NCBI RefSeq assembly: GCF_001310975.1
Contig: NZ_BAZY01000025.1
Coordinates: 1-33,970, forward strand
Direction: 5' to 3'
From: Thermoanaerobacter thermocopriae JCM 7501
GTDB taxonomy: Bacteria; Bacillota; Thermoanaerobacteria; Thermoanaerobacterales; Thermoanaerobacteraceae
DNA: 33,970 bases
Shown: piece after piece, positions 24,200-33,131 of the stretch
Layout of the letters: every line of letters starts with the position of its first letter
How positions within the stretch are numbered: the stretch's first letter is position 1
Made by a program: the position numbers and the translations under genes
The notes under the pieces: generated by a model
What the model was told of the DNA's origin: nothing
Database searches by the model: none
The model's input: only the letters and a program-made list of their open reading frames with translations

Positions 24200-25693
24200 A
24201 AAAATAGCTATAGAAAAAATAGGAATTCCTTCTATATGTCTAATGGAAAATGCGGGAAGAGAAACAGCACTAGAAGTAAAAAAGATTTTGGAAGAGAAAA
24301 ATTTAAACTCTGTAATAATCATATCAGGGAAAGGAAATAATGGGGAGATGGTTATGTAGTGGCTAGAAACCTTTATAATTGGGGAGCCGATGTAAAAGTA
24401 TTTTTAACTACAAGTATAGGTGCTATTTCAGGAGATGCAAAAGTAAATTTAGATGCAATCCTAAATATGGGGATCTATGTAGCGGAAATTACTCAAAGAG
24501 AACATCTAAAATTTTTGGAAAAAGCTATTAAAGAGAGCGATGTCATTGTAGATGCTATTTATGGAATTGGACTTAAAGGAAGAATAACAGGTATAGTAAA
24601 AGATATTATAGAAATGATAAACCAAGCAAATAAAATTGTGGTATCTGTCGATATTCCTTCTGGATTAAATGCTGATACGGGTAAAATAGAAGGTTGCGCT
24701 ATTAAGGCTAGTAAAACAGTTACTATGCAGTTTGTAAAACCTGGCTTATTAGTGTATCCAGGTGTCGATTATGCAGGAGAAGTTCGTGTCGCTGAAATAG
24801 GAATTCCTTGCCGGTTAGCAGCGGAGATAGGTTATGATTATAACCTTGTGACTTCAGAAGATGTAAAACTTCCAAAACGGCTTGGGGATACTCATAAGGG
24901 AGATTATGGAAAAGCTTTGATTATAGCTGGCTCTAAAAATATGACAGGAGCAGCATATCTTTGTGCTAAAAGTGCTATTAAGACAGGTTGCGGATTGGTG
25001 AAATTAGCAGTTCCCCAAAGTGCCCAATCAGTAATTCAGGGAGCACTTTATGAAGTCATAACCTATGGATTAGAGGAGAAAAATGGCATTTTGTCCTATA
25101 ATGCTTTAAGTAGTGTACTTAAGTTAATAGATGAAAGTGATGTTATTGCTATAGGACCGGGATTGACTCATGACAAAGATATTTCACAGTTGGTGTATGA
25201 CATTGTAAAAAATGTAGATAAGCCTGTAGTTTTAGATGCTGATGCTCTTAATGCTTTGGTAGGAAGATTGGAAGTTATACAAGGCAAAAGAATTATTCTC
25301 ACTCCCCATTATGGGGAAATGTCGAGATTGACAGGTCTTACTACAGATGAGATTAAGAATAATCTTTTTGAAGTTGCAAAAACTTTTATTGATAGGTACA
25401 AAGTGACACTTGTACTTAAAGGTGCTAAAACAGTAATAGCTACTAAAGAAGGTAGCATATATATAAATAGCACAGGCAATCCTGGTATGGCAACTGCTGG
25501 AAGTGGAGACGTCCTAACAGGGATGATTACAGCTTTTTTGGCTCAAGGGTTTAGCGAAGAAAAAGCGGCAATTTATGGGGTATTTTATCATGGAAAGGCG
25601 GGAGATATCGCCAGAGAATATGTGGGAGAGTATGGAATGACAGCGATGGATATACTTGAGAACATTCCGGATGCTCTTAAATGCGGTTTGTAA
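24162..25693 (+). CDS. nnr: bifunctional NAD(P)H-hydrate epimerase / ADP-dependent dehydratase (one-base frameshift at 24342-24345)
   Basis: Repairs damaged (hydrated) NADH and NADPH. The N-terminal NnrE (YjeF_N) domain has LMENAGRE, the GKGNNGGDG loop and VSVDIPSGLNADTG. The C-terminal NnrD kinase-like domain has HKGDYGKALIIAGS, MTGAAYLCAKSAI, DADALNAL, LTPHYGEMSRL and the catalytic GNPGMATAGSGDVLTGMI. The frame stops at 24359 because a run of five Gs appears as four; one G restores GGDGYVVARNLYNWG. The ATG at 24162 has GGAGGTG 6 bases upstream, inside acpS. Full length is about 510 residues, as expected for the fused enzyme. Confidence 0.93.
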
Positions 25694-25707
25694 GAGGGTG
25701 AGAATTG

Positions 25708-26711
25708 TTGAAAAAAGCTTTTTTGTGATTGCTTTTGTAATTATATTTTTTCTTTCAGGCTGTGGAACAAAAGCGAAAAAAGTTAAAGATCCTTTTGTGT
25801 ATATTAAAGAACAATTAAATAAATTAGAAAGTTATACTGCCACAGCAAATGTAGAGCTTTATAACAACAAGATAGAGAGCAAATATACAGTAATGCAGTT
25901 TTACAAAAAAGGAAAATTACGATTAGAAGTTTTGGATGAAAGTGGGAATATAGATAAAATTATTGTGTATGACGGAAAAAGAAGTTATGTGTATTTTGCA
26001 AGGGTAAATCAAGTTTTTGTAGCAGAAAACACACAAGAGATTCCTTTGTATTCGATGATTACTTCTTTTATAAAAAACTATAATTCAGGTGGAGAAATAG
26101 AAAAAGGAGAAATAGATAAATTTTATTTAATAACAGTTCCTATTTTGGACAAAAATGTTTTTATGTACAAGGAACAAATGGCTTTTTCTAAAAAAAATTT
26201 GATACCTGAAGAATTAACAATTTTTGATATTAACAATAACATTTTCTCCAGAATAACCTATAAAGATTTTAAGTATAATCCCGAGATAGATGATAAATTA
26301 TTTACTAAAGATAGTGTAACAACGTTGGCTGCGAATTTTTTGGATTCTTCAGCAATAGAAATAGATGTAAAAGAGGTTTATAAATATTGTGGATTAAATC
26401 CTGTAATGCCTGTATATTTGCCACAAGGTTTTAAACTTTTAAATGTGTTGGTAAATGTTAATGAAAATAATGGAGTTATTTTTGTGTATACTTCGGGTAA
26501 GAATTTAATAGAAATTTTTGAAACTGTTGTTGACAAAAGCGAAATAACTAATGAAAAAGGATTCTTTTTGAAAGAAGGAGTATATTATAAAGAAAAAGAC
26601 AATGGCAAAAAGGAATATACTACGATGGTAAATGGCTTGCAAATAGGAATTACTGTAACCGGGGATGTAGATGGAGAAGAGATACTTAAAGTGATAAAAT
26701 CCTTGAGGTGA
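25708..26711 (+). CDS. YdcC-like lipoprotein (LolA/RseB-like fold, DUF4367-like C-terminus); start region probably frameshifted
   Basis: A lipoprotein of about 335 residues. A hydrophobic signal ends in the lipobox FLSGC (Cys attached to diacylglycerol), followed by a domain resembling outer-membrane lipoprotein carrier LolA or RseB (LNKLESYTATANVELYN, MQFYKKGKLRLEVLD). A C-terminal segment (MPVYLPQGFKLLNVLVNVNE to VNGLQIGITVTGD) is DUF4367-like. The frame at the start is odd: the TTG at 25708 with GGGTGA 6 bases upstream begins LKKAF and then stops, while the signal peptide is one frame over. One extra base in the A6 or T6 run at 25711-25724 joins them. Otherwise a GTG at 25698 with a poor ribosome site must be used. 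Position equals ydcC of Bacillus. Confidence 0.78.
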
Positions 26712-26730
26712 AAAACAAGGGGGACTTTTA

Positions 26731-27887
26731 ATGTTTGATAATATAAGGCCAACAAGAGCAGAAATATATTTGGATAATATAGTGCATAATTTGAGTGAAG
26801 TAAAAAGATGGGTGGGCAAGAAAGTAAAAATAATGGGTGTAGTGAAAGCCAATGCTTATGGTCATGGCGCTTGTCACGTAGCAAAAGTTTTGGTAGAAAA
26901 TGGTGTTTGCTATTTGGGGGTAGCGACAATAGAAGAGGCGTTAGAATTAAGGGAATGCGGAATTAATATTCCCATACTCGTTTTTGGATATACTCCTTTA
27001 ACTCAGGCCGAAGAATTAATTGTGAACAATATAACTCAAACTGTTTTTGATATAACTATGTTGAAGAGTTAGAAAAAATTGCTTTAAATGTGGGTAAAAA
27101 AGCTAAAGTACATGTAAAAATTGATACAGGCATGGGACGGATAGGATATACGGATTTAAAGGTAGCAGAAAAAGAAATAGAAAAAATGATGGAAATGGAA
27201 GGGGTAGAGGTAGAAGGTATATTTAGTCATTTTGCTACTTCTGATGAAAAAGATAAGAGCTATGCTGAACAACAGTTTGATATGTTCAAAAAACTATTAG
27301 AAAGGTTAAAAGAAAAAGGGATAAACATTCCTTTAAAACATATAGCTAACAGTGGAGCAATTATTGACCTTAAATATACTCATTTAGATATGGTGAGACC
27401 AGGAATAGTTCTATACGGTAGTTATCCTTCAGAAGAAGTCAAAAGACCATTGGATTTAAGACAGACTATGGGTTTTAAAACTAAAATAGTATATATAAAA
27501 GAAGTGCCCGAAGGCACTTCCATAAGTTATGGAAAGACATTTATAACTAAAAGAAAGAGTAAAATTGCTACCTTGCCTGTAGGGTATGCTGACGGTTTTA
27601 ATAGATTACTTTCTAATAATTATCATGTGCTAGTGAAAGGGAAATATGCTGCTGTGGTTGGAAGGATTTGTATGGACCAAACGATGATAGATGTTACCGA
27701 TATAGAAGGAGTAGAAGTAGGTGATGATGTAATTATTTTTGGAAATCAAGAGGGAGAAAAAATAACAGCTGAGGAGATTGCTAAAAAATTAAATACTATA
27801 CCTTATGAAGTATATTGTGGAATATCCAACAGGGTACCTCGAATATATATTTACAAGGGAAAGGTAGTTGGGGAAAAAATTATTTAA
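26731..27887 (+). CDS. alr: alanine racemase (one-base frameshift near 27057)
   Basis: PLP-dependent racemase that makes D-alanine for peptidoglycan. Lys39 in VVKANAYGHG is the cofactor lysine. After the break the protein continues KIDTGMGRIGY, GIFSHFATSDE, LDMVRPGIVLYG, ISYGKTF with the catalytic Tyr, and CMDQTMIDVT. The first part ends at 27072 because TT reads as T near 27057; restoring it gives DITYVEELEKIALNVGKKAK and an unbroken enzyme of about 385 residues, the family length. AGGGGG is 10 bases before the ATG. An enzyme this central is unlikely to be dead, so a read error is favoured. Confidence 0.94.
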
Positions 27888-27922
27888 AAATTTAGCTTTT
27901 ATAGTATAAAATTTACAAATGA

Positions 27923-27952
27923 TTGACATCATTATATATAGTAATATATAAT
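27923..27952 (+). promoter_or_regulatory. promoter of the mazEF operon
   Basis: TTGACA (27923-27928), 18 bases, TATAAT (27947-27952), both perfect. The spacer contains alternating TATATA on both sides of GTAA, a partly symmetric stretch that could bind the ribbon-helix-helix antitoxin for autoregulation. Confidence 0.7.
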
Positions 27953-27984
27953 AAATTATATAAGTGCGTAAGGAGGTCCTAAAA

Positions 27985-28260
27985 GTGGGCGAAACAAAGC
28001 GAATACTTGTGAGCTTGCCGCAGAGTTTATTAGAAGAGGTTGATGTTCTTGCCGCTATGGAAAACAGGAACCGCAGTGAATTTATAAGAGAAGCGATGAA
28101 ATTATATATACGGGAGAAGAAAAAAATTCAAATACGAGAGAGCATGAAAAAGGGATATCTTGAGATGGCAGCGATTAACAGTGAACTTGCGGAAATGGGC
28201 CTAACCGCAGAAAACGAATGCTTTACAGGATACGAAATGAAATTGAAAAAGTGTGATTGA
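27985..28260 (+). CDS. ndoAI: antitoxin EndoAI (MazE, ribbon-helix-helix)
   Basis: CopG/RHH-type antitoxin that binds and neutralises the downstream MazF and probably represses its own promoter. The 91-residue protein has the RHH core at the N-terminus ([20 protein letters not shown], then [17 protein letters not shown]) and an acidic-rich C-terminal part that would occupy the toxin. AAGGAGGTCC sets the GTG at 27985 rather than the GTG at 27964 lying before that site. Gap to the toxin start is two bases. Confidence 0.92.
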   Translation: MGETKRILVSLPQSLLEEVDVLAAMENRNRSEFIREAMKLYIREKKKIQIRESMKKGYLEMAAINSELAEMGLTAENECFTGYEMKLKKCD

Positions 28261-28262
28261 CT

Positions 28263-28613
28263 ATGGTGATAAAGAGGGGAGATATTTTTTATGCCGATTT
28301 AAGCCCTGTAATAGGCTCTGAACAGGGCGGAATTCGGCCTGTACTTATAATTCAAAATGATATTGGCAATAAATATAGTCCAACAGTAATAGTAGCGGCA
28401 ATTACCTCTCAGATCAACAAAGCCAAATTGCCCACTCATGTTGAAATAAATGGGGCAGAATATGGACTTAACAAAGATTCTGTAGTATTGTTAGAACAAA
28501 TTAGGACTATTGACAAAAAACGTTTAAGAGAAAAAATTGGCCATTTTGACCAGGAAATGATGGAGAAAGTCAATGAAGCTTTGCAAATAAGTTTGGGGTT
28601 AATTGACTTTTAA
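28263..28613 (+). CDS. ndoA: mRNA interferase EndoA (MazF)
   Basis: Toxin ribonuclease that cuts single-stranded RNA, in Bacillus at UACAU. The 116-residue protein is very close to Bacillus subtilis EndoA as I recall it (VKRGD-like start, [64 protein letters not shown]). The key Arg25 and Thr48 are both present. The ATG at 28263 lies just after the antitoxin stop; coupling is likely because no separate ribosome site is evident. Confidence 0.94.
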   Translation: MVIKRGDIFYADLSPVIGSEQGGIRPVLIIQNDIGNKYSPTVIVAAITSQINKAKLPTHVEINGAEYGLNKDSVVLLEQIRTIDKKRLREKIGHFDQEMMEKVNEALQISLGLIDF

Positions 28614-28644
28614 GGACTTATCTTAGGATAAGTTCTTATTTTTT
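28614..28644 (+). terminator. intrinsic terminator after mazF
   Basis: A 9-bp stem (GGACTTATC 28614-28622, loop TTAG, GATAAGTTC 28627-28635, one G-T pair) followed by TTATTTTTT. Confidence 0.85.
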
Positions 28645-28645
28645 G

Positions 28646-28674
28646 TTGAAATATCATTTATTTTTTTATAAAAT
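28646..28674 (+). promoter_or_regulatory. promoter of the exported-protein gene
   Basis: TTGAAA (28646-28651), 17 bases, TAAAAT (28669-28674), directly after the mazF terminator and 36 bases before the next start. Confidence 0.5.
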
Positions 28675-28710
28675 AGAGGTAGGAGAGTGAAATTATAGGA
28701 GGAAGAACAA

Positions 28711-29162
28711 ATGAAAAAAGGTTATGCACTTATACTGGTTTTTGTTGCAATTTTAGTGGCTTTAAGTGTTGGTTATGCTGACCAAAATTCTGAACCAGGA
28801 AGTCAGCAAGACCCTCTTGTTAGTAAAAGCTATGTTGATTCGCAATATAATGAAGTAAAGCTTATGTGGATGATAAGCTAAAAGAGGCAAAGACAGGGAC
28901 AAGCTATGAGGTAGTGGAACTAAATGCTGGCGAAGTTTTAACCATGGAAGGTGGTACACAGGCAATAGTGAGAAGTGCAAATTCAGCAGTAATTGTTACA
29001 AAAACTGATGGAGTGGCAGACCTTACTGCAGGTACAAATTTAAAAAATAATGATATTATACCTGCCAATCACCTTTTGCTTTTTCCACGATCTGATGGTA
29101 GAGGAATAAAAGCGACAAAACGAACATACATAGTCGTAATAGGTAAATATACAAAAAATTAA
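28711..29162 (+). CDS. exported protein of unknown function (one-base frameshift at 28860)
   Basis: About 150 residues once the frame is repaired. The N-terminus is a signal peptide (MKKGYALILVFVAILVALSV, then GYADQ with a likely cleavage site after Ala). A Ser/Gln/Pro-rich linker and a short heptad-like helix (SKSYVDSQYNEVK-AYVDDKLKEAK) follow, then a beta-rich domain (VVELNAGEVLTMEGGTQAIV to NHLLLFPRSDGRGI and VVIGKYTKN). GG appears as G at 28860, so the signal peptide and the domain lie in different frames. AGGAGG is 7 bases before the ATG. I recognise it only as a conserved clostridial/bacillar secreted domain. The position before csaB genes hints at a surface role. Confidence 0.75.
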
Positions 29163-29183
29163 CAGCGCTGTGCGCTGTTTTTT
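29161..29183 (+). terminator. intrinsic terminator
   Basis: An 8-bp perfect stem (AACAGCGC 29161-29168, loop TGT, GCGCTGTT 29172-29179) plus a T-run, beginning in the stop codon. Confidence 0.9.
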
Positions 29184-29203
29184 ATGCGTTAAAGAAAATT
29201 TTG

Positions 29204-29212
29204 TGATATAAT
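29204..29212 (+). promoter_or_regulatory. extended -10 promoter of the DUF5693-csaB-wecG operon
   Basis: TGA followed by a perfect TATAAT (29207-29212) forms an extended -10; no clear -35 is visible. It lies 63 bases before the first start, after a terminator. Confidence 0.5.
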
Positions 29213-29275
29213 ATGAGTAGTTGTAAGTTTGCATTTTAATTCTCCAGAAAAGGAAATAATAAAGGAGAGATTAAT

Positions 29276-31288
29276 TTGAATCTAAAGAAAATACTTATAA
29301 TAATTATTGCGCTGTCTTTAATGATATCTGTTTTGGTAGACGTAAACAGAATAAAAGTGGAGAACAAGTATGACACAGTAGAAATTGTAGGAGATTTAAA
29401 AAGTTTCAAAGACCTTGCGTCTGTAACAGGCAGAGACTTAACTTCTGTACTTTCTGATATGAAATCAGCTGGTCTTATAGGTGTTGCTGTAAATGAGGTT
29501 ACTCTGGAAAACCTTCAACAATCTGGTGAAATTTCTTTAAGCCTTTTAAAAGACGTAATAAATCTTTATTTATTATCTTCAAATTTAGGGAATGAAGCAT
29601 TGGAAGACTACTTAAAGAGTCTTACAGATAAGGAAAGAGAGCAGTATGGCAATTACATAGTTGTAACAACAAAAGATGTAAAGATATTCAATTTTCTTAA
29701 AGAGGCTTTAACAAAAAGAGTGCCTGAAGACGGATTAAAAGTGCTTGAAAAGAGAGGTAGCTATGCCTTTGTTATCAATAAACCCAAAGATGTTTTTATA
29801 ACAAAGGGGTTAGGATTTGATGAAAGCGATTTAGGACTGGTAAAGTCGTTAGGCTTTGATGTGATACCGCGAATTGAAAATTTCACAGGTATAAAAGATA
29901 AAGACATAGAAGAATATGTTGATATATTAAAAAAATTTAAGGTAAAGACTGTAATCTTTAATGGGACTGATGTTTTAGGAAATCCAGAAAAGATACCGTA
30001 TGCAGCTTCACTGTTTAAGAAAAATGACATAAATGTAGGCATTATAGATGTACCTATGGGTAAGAAACTTCAAGAGGGGATGAATAAATTTGCTAAGTTT
30101 GATAGCTATAAGGGGATAAAAGTCTTTGGAGTTTCAGAAGCAGAAACTCAAAAATACGATGCTTCTGAAATAATAAATAGATGGTATAGAGGAATGATAG
30201 AGAGAAATGTGAGAATTATTTATATGAGAGCGAAGATAGAACATTTTAAAAGTGCGGATTACAATATAGAACAAAATAAATCTATGATAGAAGACATGAC
30301 AAAATACATAAAAAAAGTAGGATTAAAAGTTGGTGTTGCTAAACCTCTTTCTGAACTTCATCAGTCAAAGCTTACGGAAATACTCATAAGTTTGGGAGTT
30401 ATTGCCGCCGGCTTATTGCTTTTGCAGATGTTAGGAATTGGAGACTATGTGCTAATTTTATCAGGATTGTTGGGGGCTATACTGACTTCTTTAGTGCTGG
30501 TAAGCAGATTTAACGATTTAGGGGTCAAAGTAATAGCATTAGCTTCTTCTATAATTTTTCCTTCTCTTGGGATAGGATATTTTATAGACAAAATGAAAGA
30601 AATATTGGACAGGAAGAAAAATCTCAGTTTCACATATACCTCTTTAAAAATATTTATTAATTCGCTATTGATTTCTTTTGTAGGGGCTCTTAGTATAGCG
30701 GCTATAATGGCTGATAGCAAATATATGTTGAAAATTGACTATTTTAGGGGTGTAAAACTTTCTTTTGTACTACCTTTACTGTTTTATGTTTTATACTATA
30801 TTGTAAAGATATACGATGCCAATGACTGGAAGACTTTTCTGGAAAGAATAAAGGAATTTTTAAACATAGACATAAAAGTATGGCATTTGGTAGCTATTGT
30901 TATAGCAGGGATCATTGGAATTATATACATTTCAAGGACGGGCAATGAACCTATTGTTAAGCCAACAGAGTTAGAACTTAAATTTAGAGACTTTCTTGAG
31001 CATACTCTTGTAGCAAGGCCTCGGACTAAAGAGTTTTTAATAGGTGACCCTGCGATTATATTAGCAATTTATGCTGCTTTTAAAAATTCCAAAGGGTGGG
31101 CATTTATTATGGGAATATTTGCTTCAATAGGTATCTTGTCAATTGTTAATACTTTTAGCCATATCGGAAGCGTGCTTCCAATTGCGATAGAGCGTACTGT
31201 AATTGGTTGGGTGTTGGGGGCTTTAATTGGCATGATTGCTGTATTTATAGTGGACAAGACCTTAAAAAATATAAAAAGGGAGTATTGA
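29276..31288 (+). CDS. DUF5693 family membrane protein
   Basis: A 670-residue protein. One membrane helix near residues 5-20 is followed by a large extracytoplasmic domain (about 25-365) with alternating strands and helices (GLIGVAVNEVTLENL, LGLVKSLGFDVIPRIENF, KVKTVIFNGTDVLG, NVGIIDVPMGKKL). The second half is strongly hydrophobic, with about eight or nine predicted helices from residue 370 on. I assign it to DUF5693, a family usually found beside csaB in clostridia; its function is unknown. AAGGAGAG sets the TTG at 29276. csaB starts one base after its stop, so the pair is coupled. A role in building or exporting a pyruvylated wall polymer is inferred from context. Confidence 0.82.
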   Translation: MNLKKILIIIIALSLMISVLVDVNRIKVENKYDTVEIVGDLKSFKDLASVTGRDLTSVLSDMKSAGLIGVAVNEVTLENLQQSGEISLSLLKDVINLYLLSSNLGNEALEDYLKSLTDKEREQYGNYIVVTTKDVKIFNFLKEALTKRVPEDGLKVLEKRGSYAFVINKPKDVFITKGLGFDESDLGLVKSLGFDVIPRIENFTGIKDKDIEEYVDILKKFKVKTVIFNGTDVLGNPEKIPYAASLFKKNDINVGIIDVPMGKKLQEGMNKFAKFDSYKGIKVFGVSEAETQKYDASEIINRWYRGMIERNVRIIYMRAKIEHFKSADYNIEQNKSMIEDMTKYIKKVGLKVGVAKPLSELHQSKLTEILISLGVIAAGLLLLQMLGIGDYVLILSGLLGAILTSLVLVSRFNDLGVKVIALASSIIFPSLGIGYFIDKMKEILDRKKNLSFTYTSLKIFINSLLISFVGALSIAAIMADSKYMLKIDYFRGVKLSFVLPLLFYVLYYIVKIYDANDWKTFLERIKEFLNIDIKVWHLVAIVIAGIIGIIYISRTGNEPIVKPTELELKFRDFLEHTLVARPRTKEFLIGDPAIILAIYAAFKNSKGWAFIMGIFASIGILSIVNTFSHIGSVLPIAIERTVIGWVLGALIGMIAVFIVDKTLKNIKREY

Positions 31289-31289
31289 T

Positions 31290-32380
31290 ATGAAAACAGT
31301 CATATCCGGCTATTACGGATTTGATAATATTGGGGATGAAGCTGTTCTAAAATGTCTGGTAGAAGGTTTAAAAGAAAGAGGTATAACAGATATAACAGTT
31401 CTTTCTAATAAACCTGATGAAACTTCTAAAAAGTACAACGTAAAAGCAGTAAATAGGAACTCTTTTAAAGAAATATATAAAACGCTAAAACAGGCAGATG
31501 TATTGGTAAGTGGCGGTGGCAGTCTTATACAAGATAAAACCAGTAGTAAGAGTTTGTGGTATTATCTAGGGATAATGCTTATGGGAAAATTTCTGAGGAA
31601 AAAAGTGTATGTTATAGGGCAAGGTATTGGTCCAGTTGATAAAAAATTTAACAGATGGTTTACTGCAAGAATTTTAGATAAAGTTGATGGAATAGCTGTA
31701 AGAGATGAATTATCAAAAGAGTATTTGAAACAGCTAAATGTCAAAAAAGAGGCAGTATTAGCAGCAGACCTTGTGGTAAACTTTTCTATTGGTGATGACA
31801 AAAAAGTTTTTGATAAAATTCTTGAGAAAGAAGGAATTGATTTAAATTCCTCACAATATGTTTTGATTTGCACGAGAGAATGGGGAAATTCTGAATTATC
31901 AAGGGTTGAGTTGGCCAGTGCTGCAGATTTTATTGCCCAGGATTATGGATATAAAATTGTTTTTCTTCCTTTTTATCACGAGGATATAGAAGAGAGCGAT
32001 AGGGTTGCTACTTATATGAAAATGCCTTATCAGATTTTAACTGGGAAATACGAGATAGAAGAGATTTTGAGTATCATCAAAGGCAGCAGCTTATTGATAG
32101 GTGTAAGACTGCATTCTTTAATTTTTGCGTTTATATCCTTGGTTCCATTTGTTGGTATATCTTATGACCCTAAAGTGGAGGGTTTTTTAAAATCTGTTGG
32201 TGAAAGCAGTGCCGGAGATATTAATTCTTTTACTGCCGAAGACATTTTAAAAAAGTAAATTCAATTTTACAGCGAAAAGAAGAGTATATAAATAATATGT
32301 CTAAGCGTTTAGTTGAGCTAAAAGAAAGAACAAAAAAGAATTTTGACATATTATTTGAACATAATAAATTTGAGGTGTGA
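31290..32380 (+). CDS. csaB: polysaccharide pyruvyl transferase CsaB (one-base frameshift in A6 at 32249-32254)
   Basis: Adds pyruvate ketals to the secondary wall polymer that anchors S-layer (SLH) proteins. Family marks are the N-terminal SGYYGFDNIGDEAVL, VLVSGGGSLIQD, VYVIGQGIGPV, GIAVRDELS, the GVRLHSLIFA motif and GISYDPKVEGFL. The frame ends at 32258, but one extra A in the A6 run continues it as KVNSILQRKEEYINNMSKRL to the TGA at 32380, giving about 363 residues, the usual CsaB length. wecG follows after two bases. Confidence 0.92.
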
Positions 32381-32382
32381 AG

Positions 32383-33118
32383 ATGGAAAGATTAGATATA
32401 TTTGGAGTGCCAATAGATCGAGTGACAATGATACAAGCAGTAGATATTTTAAATAATTTTTTGCAAGAAAACAGACTGCACATTGTTGCTACGCCTAATG
32501 CAGAAATTGTAATGATGGCACAGAAAGATAAAGAATATATGGAAATATTAAATAATACTGATTTAAATGTCCCAGATGGAAGTGGCATTGTTTTTGCTTC
32601 AAAAGTTTTTAAAAAACCGCTGCCTGAAAGAGTGGCAGGTTTTGATCTTATGTTAGAATTTATAAAGGATATATCTTCTAAAGGCGTTAAAATTTATTTA
32701 TTAGGTGCAGCTTGTCAAGTTGCAGAACAAGCTCGTGCTAATTTAGAAAAATTATATCCAGGAGTCAAAATAGTAGGGACCCATCATGGTTATTTTAGTG
32801 AGGAGGAAGAAAATAAAATCATAGAAGAGATAAATAATAAAGGTGCAGAAGTTCTTTTTTGTGGCTTTAGGTGCTCCTAAACAAGAGAAATGGATTTATA
32901 AAAATAAAGATAAATTAAAGGTAAAAATAGCAATGGGGGTCGGAGGAAGCTTTGATGTAATAGCTGGAAAAGTTAAGAGAGCCCCCTACATTTATAGAAA
33001 ATTAGGCTTAGAGTGGCTATACAGATTGATTAAAGAGCCTTGGAGATATAAAAGAATGATGGCGCTTCCTAAGTTTGCCATTAAAGTTTTGCTACACAAA
33101 AGAGAAGTTGTAAGATAA
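32383..33118 (+). CDS. tagA: WecG/TagA/CpsF family glycosyltransferase (one-base frameshift in T6 at 32855-32860)
   Basis: GT26-family enzyme; TagA adds N-acetylmannosamine to undecaprenyl-PP-GlcNAc at the start of wall teichoic acid or related polymer synthesis. Landmarks are IFGVPIDRVTM, TPNAEIVMMAQKD, NVPDGSGIVFAS, RVAGFDLMLE, YLLGAACQVAEQA, VALGAPKQEKWI and GVGGSFDVIAGKVKRAP. As read, T6 should be T5 to join LFVALGAPKQE. Repaired length is about 245 residues. The ATG at 32383 has GAGGTG 5 bases upstream. Next to csaB it probably makes the polymer that CsaB pyruvylates. Confidence 0.9.
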
Positions 33119-33131
33119 GGGGAATGCCTTT

